NCBI RefSeq assembly: GCF_024436035.1
Contig: NZ_JANFNG010000004.1
Span: forward strand, 229,786-293,785
Direction of reading: 5' to 3'
From: Streptomyces humicola
GTDB taxonomy: Bacteria; Actinomycetota; Actinomycetes; Streptomycetales; Streptomycetaceae
Length of the DNA stretch: 64,000 bases
In this document: positions 7,332-16,085 of the stretch, one piece after another
How positions within the stretch are numbered: the first letter of the stretch is position 1
Layout: each line of letters starts with the position of its first letter
Translations under genes and position numbers: made by a program
The notes under the pieces: model-generated
Seen by the model: only the letters and a program-made list of their open reading frames with translations
Told to the model about the DNA's origin: nothing
The model's database searches: none

Positions 7332-7370
7332 CTGACTGCGCGTCAGTCTTAGAATCTGACTGAGCGTCAG
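7332..7370. promoter_or_regulatory. Tandem pair of perfect CTGAC-N5-GTCAG operators
   Basis: Two perfect sites, CTGACTGCGCGTCAG (7332-7346) and CTGACTGAGCGTCAG (7356-7370), have centres 24 bp apart, little more than two helical turns, so two dimers could bind side by side on almost the same face. They lie 38 bp before the ligase start at 7409. This is the only unit of the island with two strong same-direction sites, and suggests tighter control. Confidence 0.82.
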
Positions 7371-7408
7371 TTCTTCTCTCCGAGGACCATCAGGAGCGGA
7401 CGAGGACC

Positions 7409-9622
7409 ATGCTTGGATCGACACACGGAACCCTCAGCACCGACCCACGTGCGGCCCGAGCCGTTGCCTGCAGCGAGCGGTGCGGCCCGGCCGTGCGCCA
7501 CTCGACCGACTTCGACGTGGGCGGCCGTCCGCTGCACTCCCCCGTTCCCGACCTCGACCGGTTCTTCCGGCCGGAGTCGGTGGCCGTCATCGGCGCATCC
7601 GACAGCGAGGGGAGGCCGAACACCGGCATCACGCGGCAGCTCCTCGCCTGGTCCGAGCGCGTCGGTGCCCGGCTCTTCCCCGTCAATCCCGGACGCGAGA
7701 GCGTCTTCGCCATCCCCTGCCGCCCTCGTGTCGCAGACCTCCCGCATCCTGTCGATCTCGCCGTCGTTCTGGTATCCGACCCCCTTCCGGTGATCGAGGA
7801 ACTCGCTGAGTCCAAAACCAAGTTCGCGGTCGTCTTCGCCTCCGGATTCGCCGAGACCGGTGCGGACGGCGCCGCCGCCCAGGAACGGCTCACCGACGCG
7901 GTCTCCCGGTCGGGCCTGCGGCTGCTGGGCCCGAACACCAACCTCAACGCCTTCGAGAAGTTCCGCGACGACCTCGACGGTCCCGCCATCGCCCTGATCA
8001 CCCAGTCAGGCCACCAGGGCCGTCCCGTCTTCACGCTCCAGGAGCTCGGCATCCGCCTGAGCCACTGGGCCCCGACCGGCAATGAGGCCGACCTGGAGAC
8101 GGCGGACTTCGTCAACTACTTTGCCGAGCAACCCGAGGTCGGCGCGATCGCCGCATATGTGGAAGGGCTCCGCGACGGCCGCTCGTTCACTCTCGCCGCC
8201 GACCGAGCGGCTCGTAAAAAGGTACCGATCGTGGCCGTCAAGGTCGGCAGGACCGAGACGGGGGCGCGCACGGCCGCCTCGCACACCGGCAAGCTCACCG
8301 GCTCGGACGCGGTCGCCGACGCAGCCTTCCGGCAGTTCGGCGTGATCCGGGTCGACGGACTCGACGAACTGCAGGACACGGCGGCTCTGCTTGCCAGGGC
8401 CCGCCCCCCGCAAGCCGACGGTGTCGTCGTCTACTCGATCTCCGGCGGCACGGGAGCGCACTTCGCCGACCTCGCAGCCACCGCAGGGCTCCGCCTCCCG
8501 GAGCTGCCGCAGTCGACCCAGGACGAGCTGCACCAGTGGATACCCCCCTATCTCAACGTCGTCAATCCGGTGGACAACGGGGGTCACCCCGTCGGCGACT
8601 GGCGCGGCCGCAAGATCATCGACGCGATCCTCGCCGATCCCTCCGTCGGCGTGCTGGTCTGCCCGATCACCGGCCCCTTCCCGCCGATGAGCGACAAGCT
8701 CGCGCAGGACCTGGCAGACGCGGCCGAGGAAACGGACAAGCTCGTGTGCGTCGTGTGGGGTTCGCCCGTGGGAACCGAGGACGCCTATCGCACCACCCTG
8801 CTCGGCTCCTCCCGGATCGCGACCTTCCGCACCTTCCGCAACTGCATCACGGCCGTCAAGGCCTATCTGGACCACCACCGCTTCGTCACCTCCTACCGCT
8901 CCCCCTTCGACGACGCTCCGCGCACGCCTTCCCCGTCCGCTCGAAAGGCCCGCGCCCTGACGCGCCCCGCCGGGCGGCTGAGTGAACACGCCGCCAAGCA
9001 GATGCTGCGGGCCTACGGGATCAGGGTGCCCCGCGAGCAACTGGTCAACAGCGCGGCCGGCGCCGTACGCGCGGCGGGCCTGGTCGGGTACCCGGTCGCG
9101 ATGAAGGCATCGGGCCCGCAACTCGCCCACAAGACCGAACTCGGACTCGTCAAGTTGAACCTGACCTCTGCGAGCCAGGTGCGGGACGCCTATCGCGAGC
9201 TCACCGACATCGCTCGGTACGAGGACATCGACCTCGACGGCGTCCTTGTCTGCCAGATGGTCGAACAGGGCATGGAGATGTTCGTGGGCGTCACGCACGA
9301 CCCCGTCTTCGGCCCGACCGTCACCCTCGGCCTCGGCGGCGTCCTCGTCGAGGTGCTGCGGGACACGGCCGTCCGTGTCCCTCCGTTCGGCGAGGGCGAG
9401 GTGCGGTGCATGCTCGGCGAACTGCGCGGGCGCGCGCTGCTCGACGGCGTGCGAGGAGCACCTCCGGCCGATACCGACGCCCTGGTCGATGTCGTGCTGC
9501 GTGTACAGCGTATGGCGATGGAGCTCGGCGACGACCTCACCGAACTCGACGTCAACCCCCTGATGGTGCTTCCACGCGGGCAGGGCGCCGTCGCGCTCGA
9601 CGCGCTGGCGGTGTGCCGCTGA
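7409..9622 (+). CDS. Acyl-CoA synthetase, ADP-forming (acetate-CoA ligase family)
   Basis: 737-aa fused NDP-forming acyl-CoA synthetase. After about 45 variable residues comes the CoA-binding domain (FFRPESVAVIGASDSEGRPN), then the succinyl-CoA-synthetase-like domain with the phospho-histidine motif AASHTGKLTG (near residue 290), and from about residue 530 an ATP-grasp domain (AKQMLRAYGIRVP, GYPVAMKASGPQLAHKTELG, LTELDVNPLMV). It converts an acid, CoA and ATP to acyl-CoA, ADP and phosphate. The start ATG 7409 is preceded by CAGGAG and GAGG. It heads a two-gene operon with an enoyl-CoA hydratase. The acid is unknown; the operator pair ties it to the island. The reversible ADP-forming reaction could equally release a CoA end product. 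Confidence 0.9.
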   Translation: MLGSTHGTLSTDPRAARAVACSERCGPAVRHSTDFDVGGRPLHSPVPDLDRFFRPESVAVIGASDSEGRPNTGITRQLLAWSERVGARLFPVNPGRESVFAIPCRPRVADLPHPVDLAVVLVSDPLPVIEELAESKTKFAVVFASGFAETGADGAAAQERLTDAVSRSGLRLLGPNTNLNAFEKFRDDLDGPAIALITQSGHQGRPVFTLQELGIRLSHWAPTGNEADLETADFVNYFAEQPEVGAIAAYVEGLRDGRSFTLAADRAARKKVPIVAVKVGRTETGARTAASHTGKLTGSDAVADAAFRQFGVIRVDGLDELQDTAALLARARPPQADGVVVYSISGGTGAHFADLAATAGLRLPELPQSTQDELHQWIPPYLNVVNPVDNGGHPVGDWRGRKIIDAILADPSVGVLVCPITGPFPPMSDKLAQDLADAAEETDKLVCVVWGSPVGTEDAYRTTLLGSSRIATFRTFRNCITAVKAYLDHHRFVTSYRSPFDDAPRTPSPSARKARALTRPAGRLSEHAAKQMLRAYGIRVPREQLVNSAAGAVRAAGLVGYPVAMKASGPQLAHKTELGLVKLNLTSASQVRDAYRELTDIARYEDIDLDGVLVCQMVEQGMEMFVGVTHDPVFGPTVTLGLGGVLVEVLRDTAVRVPPFGEGEVRCMLGELRGRALLDGVRGAPPADTDALVDVVLRVQRMAMELGDDLTELDVNPLMVLPRGQGAVALDALAVCR

Positions 9623-9668
9623 GCCGAGCCCGCGGGCCACCGCGAGCACGACCCTCCGAAGGACATCC

Positions 9669-10517
9669 ATGGCCGACTCCCCCTCCAGTGCCCCCTCGAA
9701 CTCCCCGGTCCCGCTGGGGAATTCCCTTGATTCACTTGTACTCCACGCCACTGACAACGCCGTCTCGTGGATCACGCTGAACCGCCCGGAGGCCCTCAAC
9801 GCGCTCACCTGGGCGCAGCGGGAACGCGTGATAACGCTGCTGGACGAGGCATCCGCAGACCCGGGGATCCGCGCCGTCGTGATCGCCGCGAGGGGCCGCG
9901 CCTTCTGCGCGGGAGCCGACCTGAGCGGCGGGGCCGCGTCACAGGAGGCGCGTGTCGCGGGTGATGTGGCCCGTACGATCCGCCTCGGTGCTCAGCGCCT
10001 CATCGCTGCCGTCCAGGACTGCGAGAAGCCGGTGATCGCGGCGGTCAACGGGACGGCGGCCGGAATCGGGGCGCACCTCGCCTTCGCCTGCGATCTGGTC
10101 CTCGCGGCGGACAGCGCACGGTTCATCGAGGTGTTCGTCCGCCGCGGTCTTGTCCCCGACGGCGGCGGAACGTATCTGCTGCCGCGCCTGATCGGCCCCC
10201 AGCGCACGAAGGAACTGATGTTCTTCGGCGACGACCTCCCCGCCCCGGCGGCCGAACGCCTTGGCCTGGTGAACCGTGTCGTCCCCATCGGCGATCTGGA
10301 AAAAACCACCCGTACGTGGGCCGAACGTCTCGCCTGCAGCCCCACACGCGCGCTGGCACTGACGAAGCAGCTGATCAACTCATCTCTCGACGGCGGGCGA
10401 GCTGCCGCCTTCACCGCCGAATCCGCCGCCCAGGAGGTCAATATGACCACGGCGGACGCACAGGAAGGGGTCCGCAGCTTCATGGAGCGCCGCGCCCCGC
10501 GTTTCCGGGGCCGGTGA
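9669..10517 (+). CDS. Enoyl-CoA hydratase/isomerase
   Basis: 282-aa crotonase. Motifs: WITLNRPEALNALTW (about 36-50), the oxyanion segment RGRAFCAGADLSGG (about 77-90) and NGTAAGIGAHLAFACDLVLA (about 128-147). The position where classical hydratases carry one catalytic Glu is in the VFVRRGLVPDGGGTYLLPRLIG stretch, which holds Asp instead, as in several isomerase-type crotonases. The gene begins 46 bp after the ligase stop with a GAAGGA ribosome binding site, so the two are probably one operon. Hydration of an enoyl-CoA produced by one of the island acyl-CoA dehydrogenases is likely. Confidence 0.88.
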   Translation: MADSPSSAPSNSPVPLGNSLDSLVLHATDNAVSWITLNRPEALNALTWAQRERVITLLDEASADPGIRAVVIAARGRAFCAGADLSGGAASQEARVAGDVARTIRLGAQRLIAAVQDCEKPVIAAVNGTAAGIGAHLAFACDLVLAADSARFIEVFVRRGLVPDGGGTYLLPRLIGPQRTKELMFFGDDLPAPAAERLGLVNRVVPIGDLEKTTRTWAERLACSPTRALALTKQLINSSLDGGRAAAFTAESAAQEVNMTTADAQEGVRSFMERRAPRFRGR

Positions 10518-10550
10518 CCTCGGAATTGCCCGCCTCCACACCCTTCCTAC

Positions 10551-10565
10551 CTGACGTATCGTCAG
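10551..10565. promoter_or_regulatory. Perfect CTGAC-N5-GTCAG operator before the flavin reductase
   Basis: CTGACGTATCGTCAG, perfect arms, 13 bp before the flavin-reductase start at 10579. The short distance implies a near-leaderless transcript or a start further downstream. Confidence 0.8.
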
Positions 10566-10578
10566 TTTAAATGGATGC

Positions 10579-11223
10579 GTGATGGGACATGCAGAGATGG
10601 CGGTCGCCGCCGTCCGCTACCTCCGGTCGGTCGGCGCGGCGACCTCCGCTGCCCCCGTGGAAGCACTGCCTCCGCCGGAGCTGCGCGCGGTGCGCGAGAA
10701 CGAACGCGCGCCGCTCGACACGGGTGAGTTCCGGCGCGTGCTCGGCCACTTCGCAAGCGGCGTCACGATTATCACCGCACCCGCCGCCGACTCGCACACG
10801 CCTCCGGCGGGCTTCGCCTGCCAGTCCTTTGCATCCCTCTCCCTGGAGCCGCCGCTCGTCGCCTTCATGGTGGCCCGCACCTCGACCAGCTGGCCGCGGA
10901 TAGCGCAGGCCGGAGTCTTCTGCGTCAACATCCTCGGCGCCGACCAGGGCGAGTTGTGCCGTTCCTTCGCCGTGAGCGGCGCGGACAATCCGGATAAGTT
11001 CGCAGGCGTCGCGTGGAGCCCCGCCCCCGCAAGCGGCGCGCCGCGCCTGGCGGGCGTCCTGGCGTGGGTCGACTGCACCATCCACGCCGTCCACACCGGC
11101 GGCGACCACCTGATCGTCGTCGGCCGCGTGGACGCCCTGGGCACGACAGACACAGTGGAAGCGCCGTCCGAGCCCGCCCCATTGCTCTTCCACCGGGGCC
11201 GCTTCGGGCGGTTCACCCCGTGA
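10579..11223 (+). CDS. Flavin reductase-like FMN-binding protein
   Basis: The 214-aa product belongs to the flavin-reductase domain family that includes HsaB, the reductase partner of two-component monooxygenases. Visible: FRRVLGHFASGVTIITA, FACQSFASLSLEPPLVAFMVARTSTSWPRI, FCVNILGADQGELCRSFA and DHLIVVGRVDAL. It would supply reduced FMN/FAD to an oxygenase, but no partner oxygenase is in the window. The start is uncertain: GTG 10579, ATG 10582 and ATG 10597 are in frame and none has a strong ribosome binding site. It stands alone behind its own operator, convergent with the MFS gene. Confidence 0.85.
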   Translation: MMGHAEMAVAAVRYLRSVGAATSAAPVEALPPPELRAVRENERAPLDTGEFRRVLGHFASGVTIITAPAADSHTPPAGFACQSFASLSLEPPLVAFMVARTSTSWPRIAQAGVFCVNILGADQGELCRSFAVSGADNPDKFAGVAWSPAPASGAPRLAGVLAWVDCTIHAVHTGGDHLIVVGRVDALGTTDTVEAPSEPAPLLFHRGRFGRFTP

Positions 11224-11239
11224 GCGAACAAGCCGCCTC

Positions 11240-12596
11240 TCAGGCCGCGGCTGCAGGCGCCGCGATCCCTACGGTCCCAGGCCCTGCCCCTCGCCGACGG
11301 ATCACCAGAGCCATCAACGCCGCTACGGCGCACAGTGCTCCCGAGCAGTACCAGGCGAGGTCGTAACTTCCGAAGGTGTCGCGCACCACGCCCGCCAGGA
11401 AGGCGACGAGCGCCGCACCGACCTGGTGGGAGGCGAGCACCCAGCCGAAGACGATGGGCCCGTCCTCGCCGAAGTGCGCCCGGCACAGCGCGAGCGTCGG
11501 CGGCACGGTGGCCACCCAGTCGAGGCCGTAGAAGATGATGAAGAACAGCATCGGCGGTTGCACGGTGGCGGCGAAGAGCATCGGCAGAAAGATCAGCGAC
11601 AGGCCGCGCAGCGCGTAGTAGACGGCGAGCAGTCGGCGCGTGTCGAAGCGGTCGGTGAACCAGCCCGACGCGATCGTGCCCGCGATGTCGAAGACACCGA
11701 TGACGGCGAGCAGGCTCGCAGCCGTCGTCTGCGGCATGCCGTGGTCACACGCGGCCGGGACGAAGTGCGTGCCGACCAGGCCGTTCGTCGAGGCCCCGCA
11801 GATGGCGAAGGTGCCGGCGAGCAGCCAGAACGGCTTGGTCCGCGCGGCGCTCAGCAGAGCCCGCACGGCCCGCACGGCCGCGCCCGACTGCCGGGGCGGT
11901 ACGGGCACGGGGCGGGCCGGATCGGCCCCGTACGGCTGCAGGCCGATGTCCTGCGGGCGGTCGCGCAGCATCCACACCACGAGCGGTACGACGGCGAGAG
12001 CCGCGAAGGAGACCACGAGGGAGGCGGTGCGCCAGCCGTGACCGCTGATGATCGCGGAGACGAGGGGCAGGAAGACCAGTTGGCCGGCCGCACCGCCCGC
12101 CGTCAGCACGCCCGAGACGAGGCCGCGCCGCCCCACGAACCAGCGACTGGTGATGGTCCCCACAAAGGCCAGCGCCATCGATCCGGTGCCGAGGCCGACC
12201 AGGACACCCCAGCACAGCAGGAGTTGCCAGCTTGCCCTCCATGAAGACGGTCAGGCCGCTTCCGGCGCTGACGAGCAGCAGTGCGCAGGTGACCACTTTG
12301 CGGATGCCGAAACGATCCATCAGTGCGGCGGCGAAGGGCGAGGTCAGCCCGTAGAGCACCAGGTTGATGGAGACGGCTGAGCTGATGGTGGCGTCCGACC
12401 AGCCGAATTCCTTGTGCAGTGGGTCGATCATCACGCTGGGCACCGCGCGGAATCCGGCGGCGCCGACGAGCGTCAGAAAAACGACGACCGCGATCCACCA
12501 GGCGCGGTGGATGCGCGAGCGCCGCACGGCGGTCCGGGCGCGGACAGTGTTCTCGGTGCCTGTCGGCTCTGGGGATGTCTGCGTCACGCCGACCAT
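11240..12596 (-). pseudogene. MFS transporter, single-base frameshift
   Basis: Two reading frames together make one 12-TM major-facilitator protein of about 451 aa. The first frame (from ATG 12596) runs to TVFMEGKL; the other resumes with WQLLLCWGVLVGLGTGSMALAFVGT. Removing one base from the CCC run at 12235-12237 (GGG on the coding strand) restores MEASWQLLL, so the lesion is a one-base insertion or a sequencing error. The intact parts resemble monocarboxylate/oxalate-formate type carriers (GFRAVPSVMIDPLHKEFGW, RDRPQDIGLQPYG). As the last gene of the minus-strand operon starting at 18156 it would be the uptake system for the pathway substrate. If the shift is real, uptake must use another route. 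Confidence 0.85.
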
Positions 12597-12692
12597 CCTG
12601 TGTGAGCCGTTTGGCCGGAACGAGTGGCCCGAAGGCCAGGATACGTAAGGATCGGGCCACGAAGTCCGACTGCCCGGGGAGTAGGCGGTCCC

Positions 12693-13760
12693 TCAGAACG
12701 TCAGGACGGATCGCGCTACCCGGCCGTGGAGGGTGTCCTCGGCGGCCTTGTCGAAATCCTCGACCGGATAGGCCTTGGTGACCAGTTCGTCGAGGAGAAG
12801 GCGTCCCTCGCGGTACAGCTGCGCATAGAGCGCGATGTCGTGCTGCGGCCGCGAGGACCCGTAACGGCAACCGAGTATCGACTTGTCGAGATACATCGCC
12901 GAGACGAGAAAGGACGCCTCGGCCGTGGCCGGCGGCACGCCGAGCAGCACCGCCTGGCCGTGCCGGTCGAGCAGGTCGATGGCCTGGCGTATCAGCGTGA
13001 CACGCCCGACGCACTCGAACGAATGATCGGCGCCGTGCGGCAGCAGTCGGCGGACGGCGGACACGGCGTCGTCGACCGCGGACGCATCGACGAAGTCGGT
13101 GGCGCCGAACAGGCGCGCCGCCGCTTCCTTCGCCGGGTTGGCGTCGACGGCAACGATCCGCAGCGCGCCGGCGATCCGTGCGCCCTGGATGACGTTGAGG
13201 CCGATACCGCCCGCGCCGATGACCACGACGGAATCACCGCGCTCGACGCGGGCACGGTTGAGCACCGCGCCGACGCCGGTCACGACTCCGCAGCCAATGA
13301 GCGCGGCGGACGTGAAAGGTATGTCGCTGGGGATGGGGACCGCTTGCACCGCCTTGACGATCGTACGTTCCGCGAAGGCGGAGTTGGAGGCGAACGAGTA
13401 GAGCGTTTCACCCGCACGCGTGAACGGTTGTCCGGGGCGGCCGATGGCTTTGCGGCACATGGTGGGGCGGCCACGATCGCAGTCGGCGCATGTTCCGCAG
13501 TTGGCGAGGGTGGACAGGGCAACGTGGTCGCCGGGAGCCACATGGGTCACGCCGGCGCCGGCCGACTCGACGATGCCCGCTCCCTCGTGGCCGAGAACGA
13601 CGGGGACCGGGAAGGGAATCGTTCCGTCGACGACGGACAGGTCGCTGTGGCACAGGCCGGCGGCCTGGATGCGCACGCGGACCTCGCCCGGTCCGGGTTG
13701 ACGCACGTCCAGGTCGTCGACGACGTGCGTCTGCTTGCCGTCGAAGATGACGCCTCTCAT
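12693..13760 (-). CDS. Zinc-dependent alcohol dehydrogenase
   Basis: Medium-chain dehydrogenase of 355 aa. Catalytic zinc ligands are visible in GLCHSD (Cys about 37) and GHEGAG (His/Glu about 58-59); the structural zinc lobe has four Cys in [15 protein letters not shown]. The NAD-binding Rossmann motif is [12 protein letters not shown]. It resembles the class III/AdhB-type dehydrogenases of actinobacteria ([16 protein letters not shown]). It starts at ATG 13760, 14 bp after the aldehyde dehydrogenase stop, and the two could oxidise a primary alcohol to an acid ready for CoA ligation. This alcohol-aldehyde pair is not part of the mycobacterial HIP pathway as I know it. Confidence 0.9.
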   Translation of the reverse strand: MRGVIFDGKQTHVVDDLDVRQPGPGEVRVRIQAAGLCHSDLSVVDGTIPFPVPVVLGHEGAGIVESAGAGVTHVAPGDHVALSTLANCGTCADCDRGRPTMCRKAIGRPGQPFTRAGETLYSFASNSAFAERTIVKAVQAVPIPSDIPFTSAALIGCGVVTGVGAVLNRARVERGDSVVVIGAGGIGLNVIQGARIAGALRIVAVDANPAKEAAARLFGATDFVDASAVDDAVSAVRRLLPHGADHSFECVGRVTLIRQAIDLLDRHGQAVLLGVPPATAEASFLVSAMYLDKSILGCRYGSSRPQHDIALYAQLYREGRLLLDELVTKAYPVEDFDKAAEDTLHGRVARSVLTF

Positions 13761-13774
13761 GTCTCACTGCCCCC

Positions 13775-15238
13775 TCAGGAAGGCCAGACGACGGACTGGA
13801 GTTCGCTGTACGCGTGCAGGCCGAAGGAACCGCCGTCGCGTCCGACGCCGCTGTCCTTGAAGCCGCCGAAGGGGGTTTCCGGATGCCGCTGCACGGTGTT
13901 GATGCCGACGTTCCCGCTGCGCAGCCGTCCGGCAAGATTCCAGGCGCGGCCGGCGTCGCCGGAGAAGACGTAGTCGTAAAGGCCGTACGGCGTGCCGTTG
14001 GTGATCTCGACGGCCTCCTCTTCGGTGTCGAAGGAGAGCGCGACGACGACGGGCCCGAAGATCTCCTCCTGGGCGACGCCCATGCCGGGGCTTGCGTCGC
14101 TGACGAGCGTGGGCGCGACATAGAAGCCGGGCTTCAGGTCGGGGCGGACGCCACCTGTGACGATGCGGGCGCCCTGTTCGCGGGCGGATGCGATGTACGC
14201 CTCGACCCGGTCGCGTTGGGCAGCGCTGATCAGCGGGCCCACGACGGTGGACTTGTCCACAGGGTCACCGATTGTCAGTGCCCGCGCGTACTGTGAAAGG
14301 GAGTCGACGACCTTCTCGTACAGCGCGCGATGCACGAGCACACGGGTCGGCGCCGTGCAGATCTGCCCACTGTGGAATGCCCATGTCGAACCGACAGCGC
14401 TGACAGCCGAGTTGAGCGCCGCATCCGGCAGGTCCTCGAGGACGATGGCCGCACCCTTGCCGCCCAGTTCCATCAGGGTGCGTTTCATTGTCCGCCCGGC
14501 CGCCTGCGCTATCGCCTTACCAACCGAGGAGGAGCCAGTGAAACTGATCATGTCGACGCCGGGGTGTGCGACGAGGGCCTCGCCCGCGGTCGCACCGGAT
14601 CCGGTCACCACGTTGAACACGCCGTCCGGCAGACCCGCCTCCTTGAGGATCTCACCGAGGAGGAGGCAGGTCAGCGGGTCCTGAGGCGCCGGCTTGGCGA
14701 CCACGGTGTTGCCCGTCGCCAACGCCGGGGCGAGCTTGCCCGCCAGATTCACGATGGGGAAGTTGTAGGAGGTGATGCAACCGACGACGCCTACAGGGCG
14801 TCGCACGGCGGCCGCGCCGATCAGGCCGCCGGGCGCGAGGGGCGAGGCCTTCACGGGAACGGGCGCGAGGGGGATGGTGTCCGTCTCCGTGGCCCCGCGC
14901 GCATACCGGCGGAACCGCTCGGCGGCAGTGGGGAGCTGCATGGTGCCGGCCACCCGCATCGTCGCTCCGGTCTCTGCCTGCAGCAACGGTACGAGATCCG
15001 CGCTGCGCTCCGTCAGCAGCTCCGCGACCTGGTTGAGCAGGGCGGCGCGCTGTGCCGGGCTGGTCCTGCTCCAGTCCTCGTACGCGGCGCGGGCAGCCCG
15101 TACGGCGGCGTCCACGTCATCGGGGCTCGCCTCGGGGGCATGCCCGACGACCTCCTCGGTGGCCGGGTTGATGACCGGGTAGTGCCCCTGGGCCGGGTGC
15201 TGCCACCGGCCGTCGATCCAGTGCCCGTACCGCTTCAT
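13775..15238 (-). CDS. NAD(P)-dependent aldehyde dehydrogenase
   Basis: 487-aa aldehyde dehydrogenase. Key motifs: SYNFPIVNLAGKLAPALATGN (cofactor and Asn region), MISFTGSSSVGKAIA, general-base Glu in LMELGGKGA, nucleophilic Cys in HSGQICTAPTR, and EEIFGPVVVALSFD. ATG 15238 is chosen (AAGGGC upstream, begins MKRYGHWIDG) rather than an upstream in-frame start. It lies between IpdF and the alcohol dehydrogenase in the long minus-strand operon. The substrate is unknown; relatives act on aromatic or alicyclic aldehydes. Confidence 0.9.
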   Translation of the reverse strand: MKRYGHWIDGRWQHPAQGHYPVINPATEEVVGHAPEASPDDVDAAVRAARAAYEDWSRTSPAQRAALLNQVAELLTERSADLVPLLQAETGATMRVAGTMQLPTAAERFRRYARGATETDTIPLAPVPVKASPLAPGGLIGAAAVRRPVGVVGCITSYNFPIVNLAGKLAPALATGNTVVAKPAPQDPLTCLLLGEILKEAGLPDGVFNVVTGSGATAGEALVAHPGVDMISFTGSSSVGKAIAQAAGRTMKRTLMELGGKGAAIVLEDLPDAALNSAVSAVGSTWAFHSGQICTAPTRVLVHRALYEKVVDSLSQYARALTIGDPVDKSTVVGPLISAAQRDRVEAYIASAREQGARIVTGGVRPDLKPGFYVAPTLVSDASPGMGVAQEEIFGPVVVALSFDTEEEAVEITNGTPYGLYDYVFSGDAGRAWNLAGRLRSGNVGINTVQRHPETPFGGFKDSGVGRDGGSFGLHAYSELQSVVWPS

Positions 15239-15251
15239 TCGACTGTGCCCT

Positions 15252-16085
15252 TCACGGGTGTTGGGAGGAGACCGATACGACTTCACCGGTCATGTAGGAG
15301 CTGTAACCGCTGGCGAGGAAGACGATGACGTTCGCGACCTCCCACGGCTCCGCGGCCCGGCCGAAGGCTTCGCGGGAAGTGAGTTCGACGAGCGTCTCGT
15401 CGCTGGTCACCTTGGCGAGATGGGGGTGCATGGCGAGGGATGGTGCGACGGCGTTGACACGGATGCCGTACGGGGCGGCCTCGATGGCGGCGCAGCGTGT
15501 CAGCGCCATGACGCCGGCTTTGGCGGCGGCGTAGTGGGCCTGTCCGGTCTGGGCACGCCAGCCCAGGACGGATGCGTTGTTGACGATCACACCCGTGCGG
15601 CGCTGCCGCATGTGCCGCAGGGCGGCGCGTGTGCATCGGAAGGTGCCGCCGAGTGTGACGTCGAGGACGCGGTGCCACTGTTCGTCGGTCATGTCGACGA
15701 GCTCGGCGGTGCCGCCGAGGCCGGCGTTGTTGACCAGCACGTCGATGCCGCCGAGTTCGGCGGTGACGGCGGTGAACAGCCGCCGCACGTCGTCCTCGAC
15801 GGTCACGTCGCACGGAACGGCGACGGCCTTGACGCCCGTGGTGGCGGTGAGCTCCTCGGTGCATTCGGCGAGACGTCGCTCATGGCGGTCGCTGATGGCT
15901 ACGGTGGCGCCCTCCTCGGCGCAGCGCTTGGCGGTGGCGAAGCCGATCCCGGTGCCCGCAGCGGCGGTCACCAGGACGGTCCGTCCTGCGAGGAGGCCGT
16001 GAGCCGGTTCGTAGGCGGGCCCGTCCCCAGCACTTCCCATGTGCCTGCCAGGGCGCCGCTCGGTGTGCTGGTCGTCGCCGGTCAT
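15252..16085 (-). CDS. ipdF: IpdF-like 5-hydroxy-HIP-CoA dehydrogenase (SDR)
   Basis: 277-aa SDR with the unusual cofactor loop TAAAGTGIGFATA, then ISDRHERRL, NNAGLGGTAELVDMTDEQW, active site VNNASVLGWRAQTGQAHYAAAK (Ser, Tyr, Lys) and C-terminus GEVVSVSSQHP. As I recall, mycobacterial IpdF (Rv3559c) has nearly the same signature segments, including AEPWEVA and the QHP end. IpdF oxidises or reduces the 5-position of HIP-CoA in steroid C/D-ring breakdown. The start ATG 16085 overlaps the stop of the FadE30-like gene by 4 bp, and fadE30-ipdF is also the mycobacterial gene order. Identification is strong but rests on remembered sequence. Confidence 0.9.
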   Translation of the reverse strand: MTGDDQHTERRPGRHMGSAGDGPAYEPAHGLLAGRTVLVTAAAGTGIGFATAKRCAEEGATVAISDRHERRLAECTEELTATTGVKAVAVPCDVTVEDDVRRLFTAVTAELGGIDVLVNNAGLGGTAELVDMTDEQWHRVLDVTLGGTFRCTRAALRHMRQRRTGVIVNNASVLGWRAQTGQAHYAAAKAGVMALTRCAAIEAAPYGIRVNAVAPSLAMHPHLAKVTSDETLVELTSREAFGRAAEPWEVANVIVFLASGYSSYMTGEVVSVSSQHP

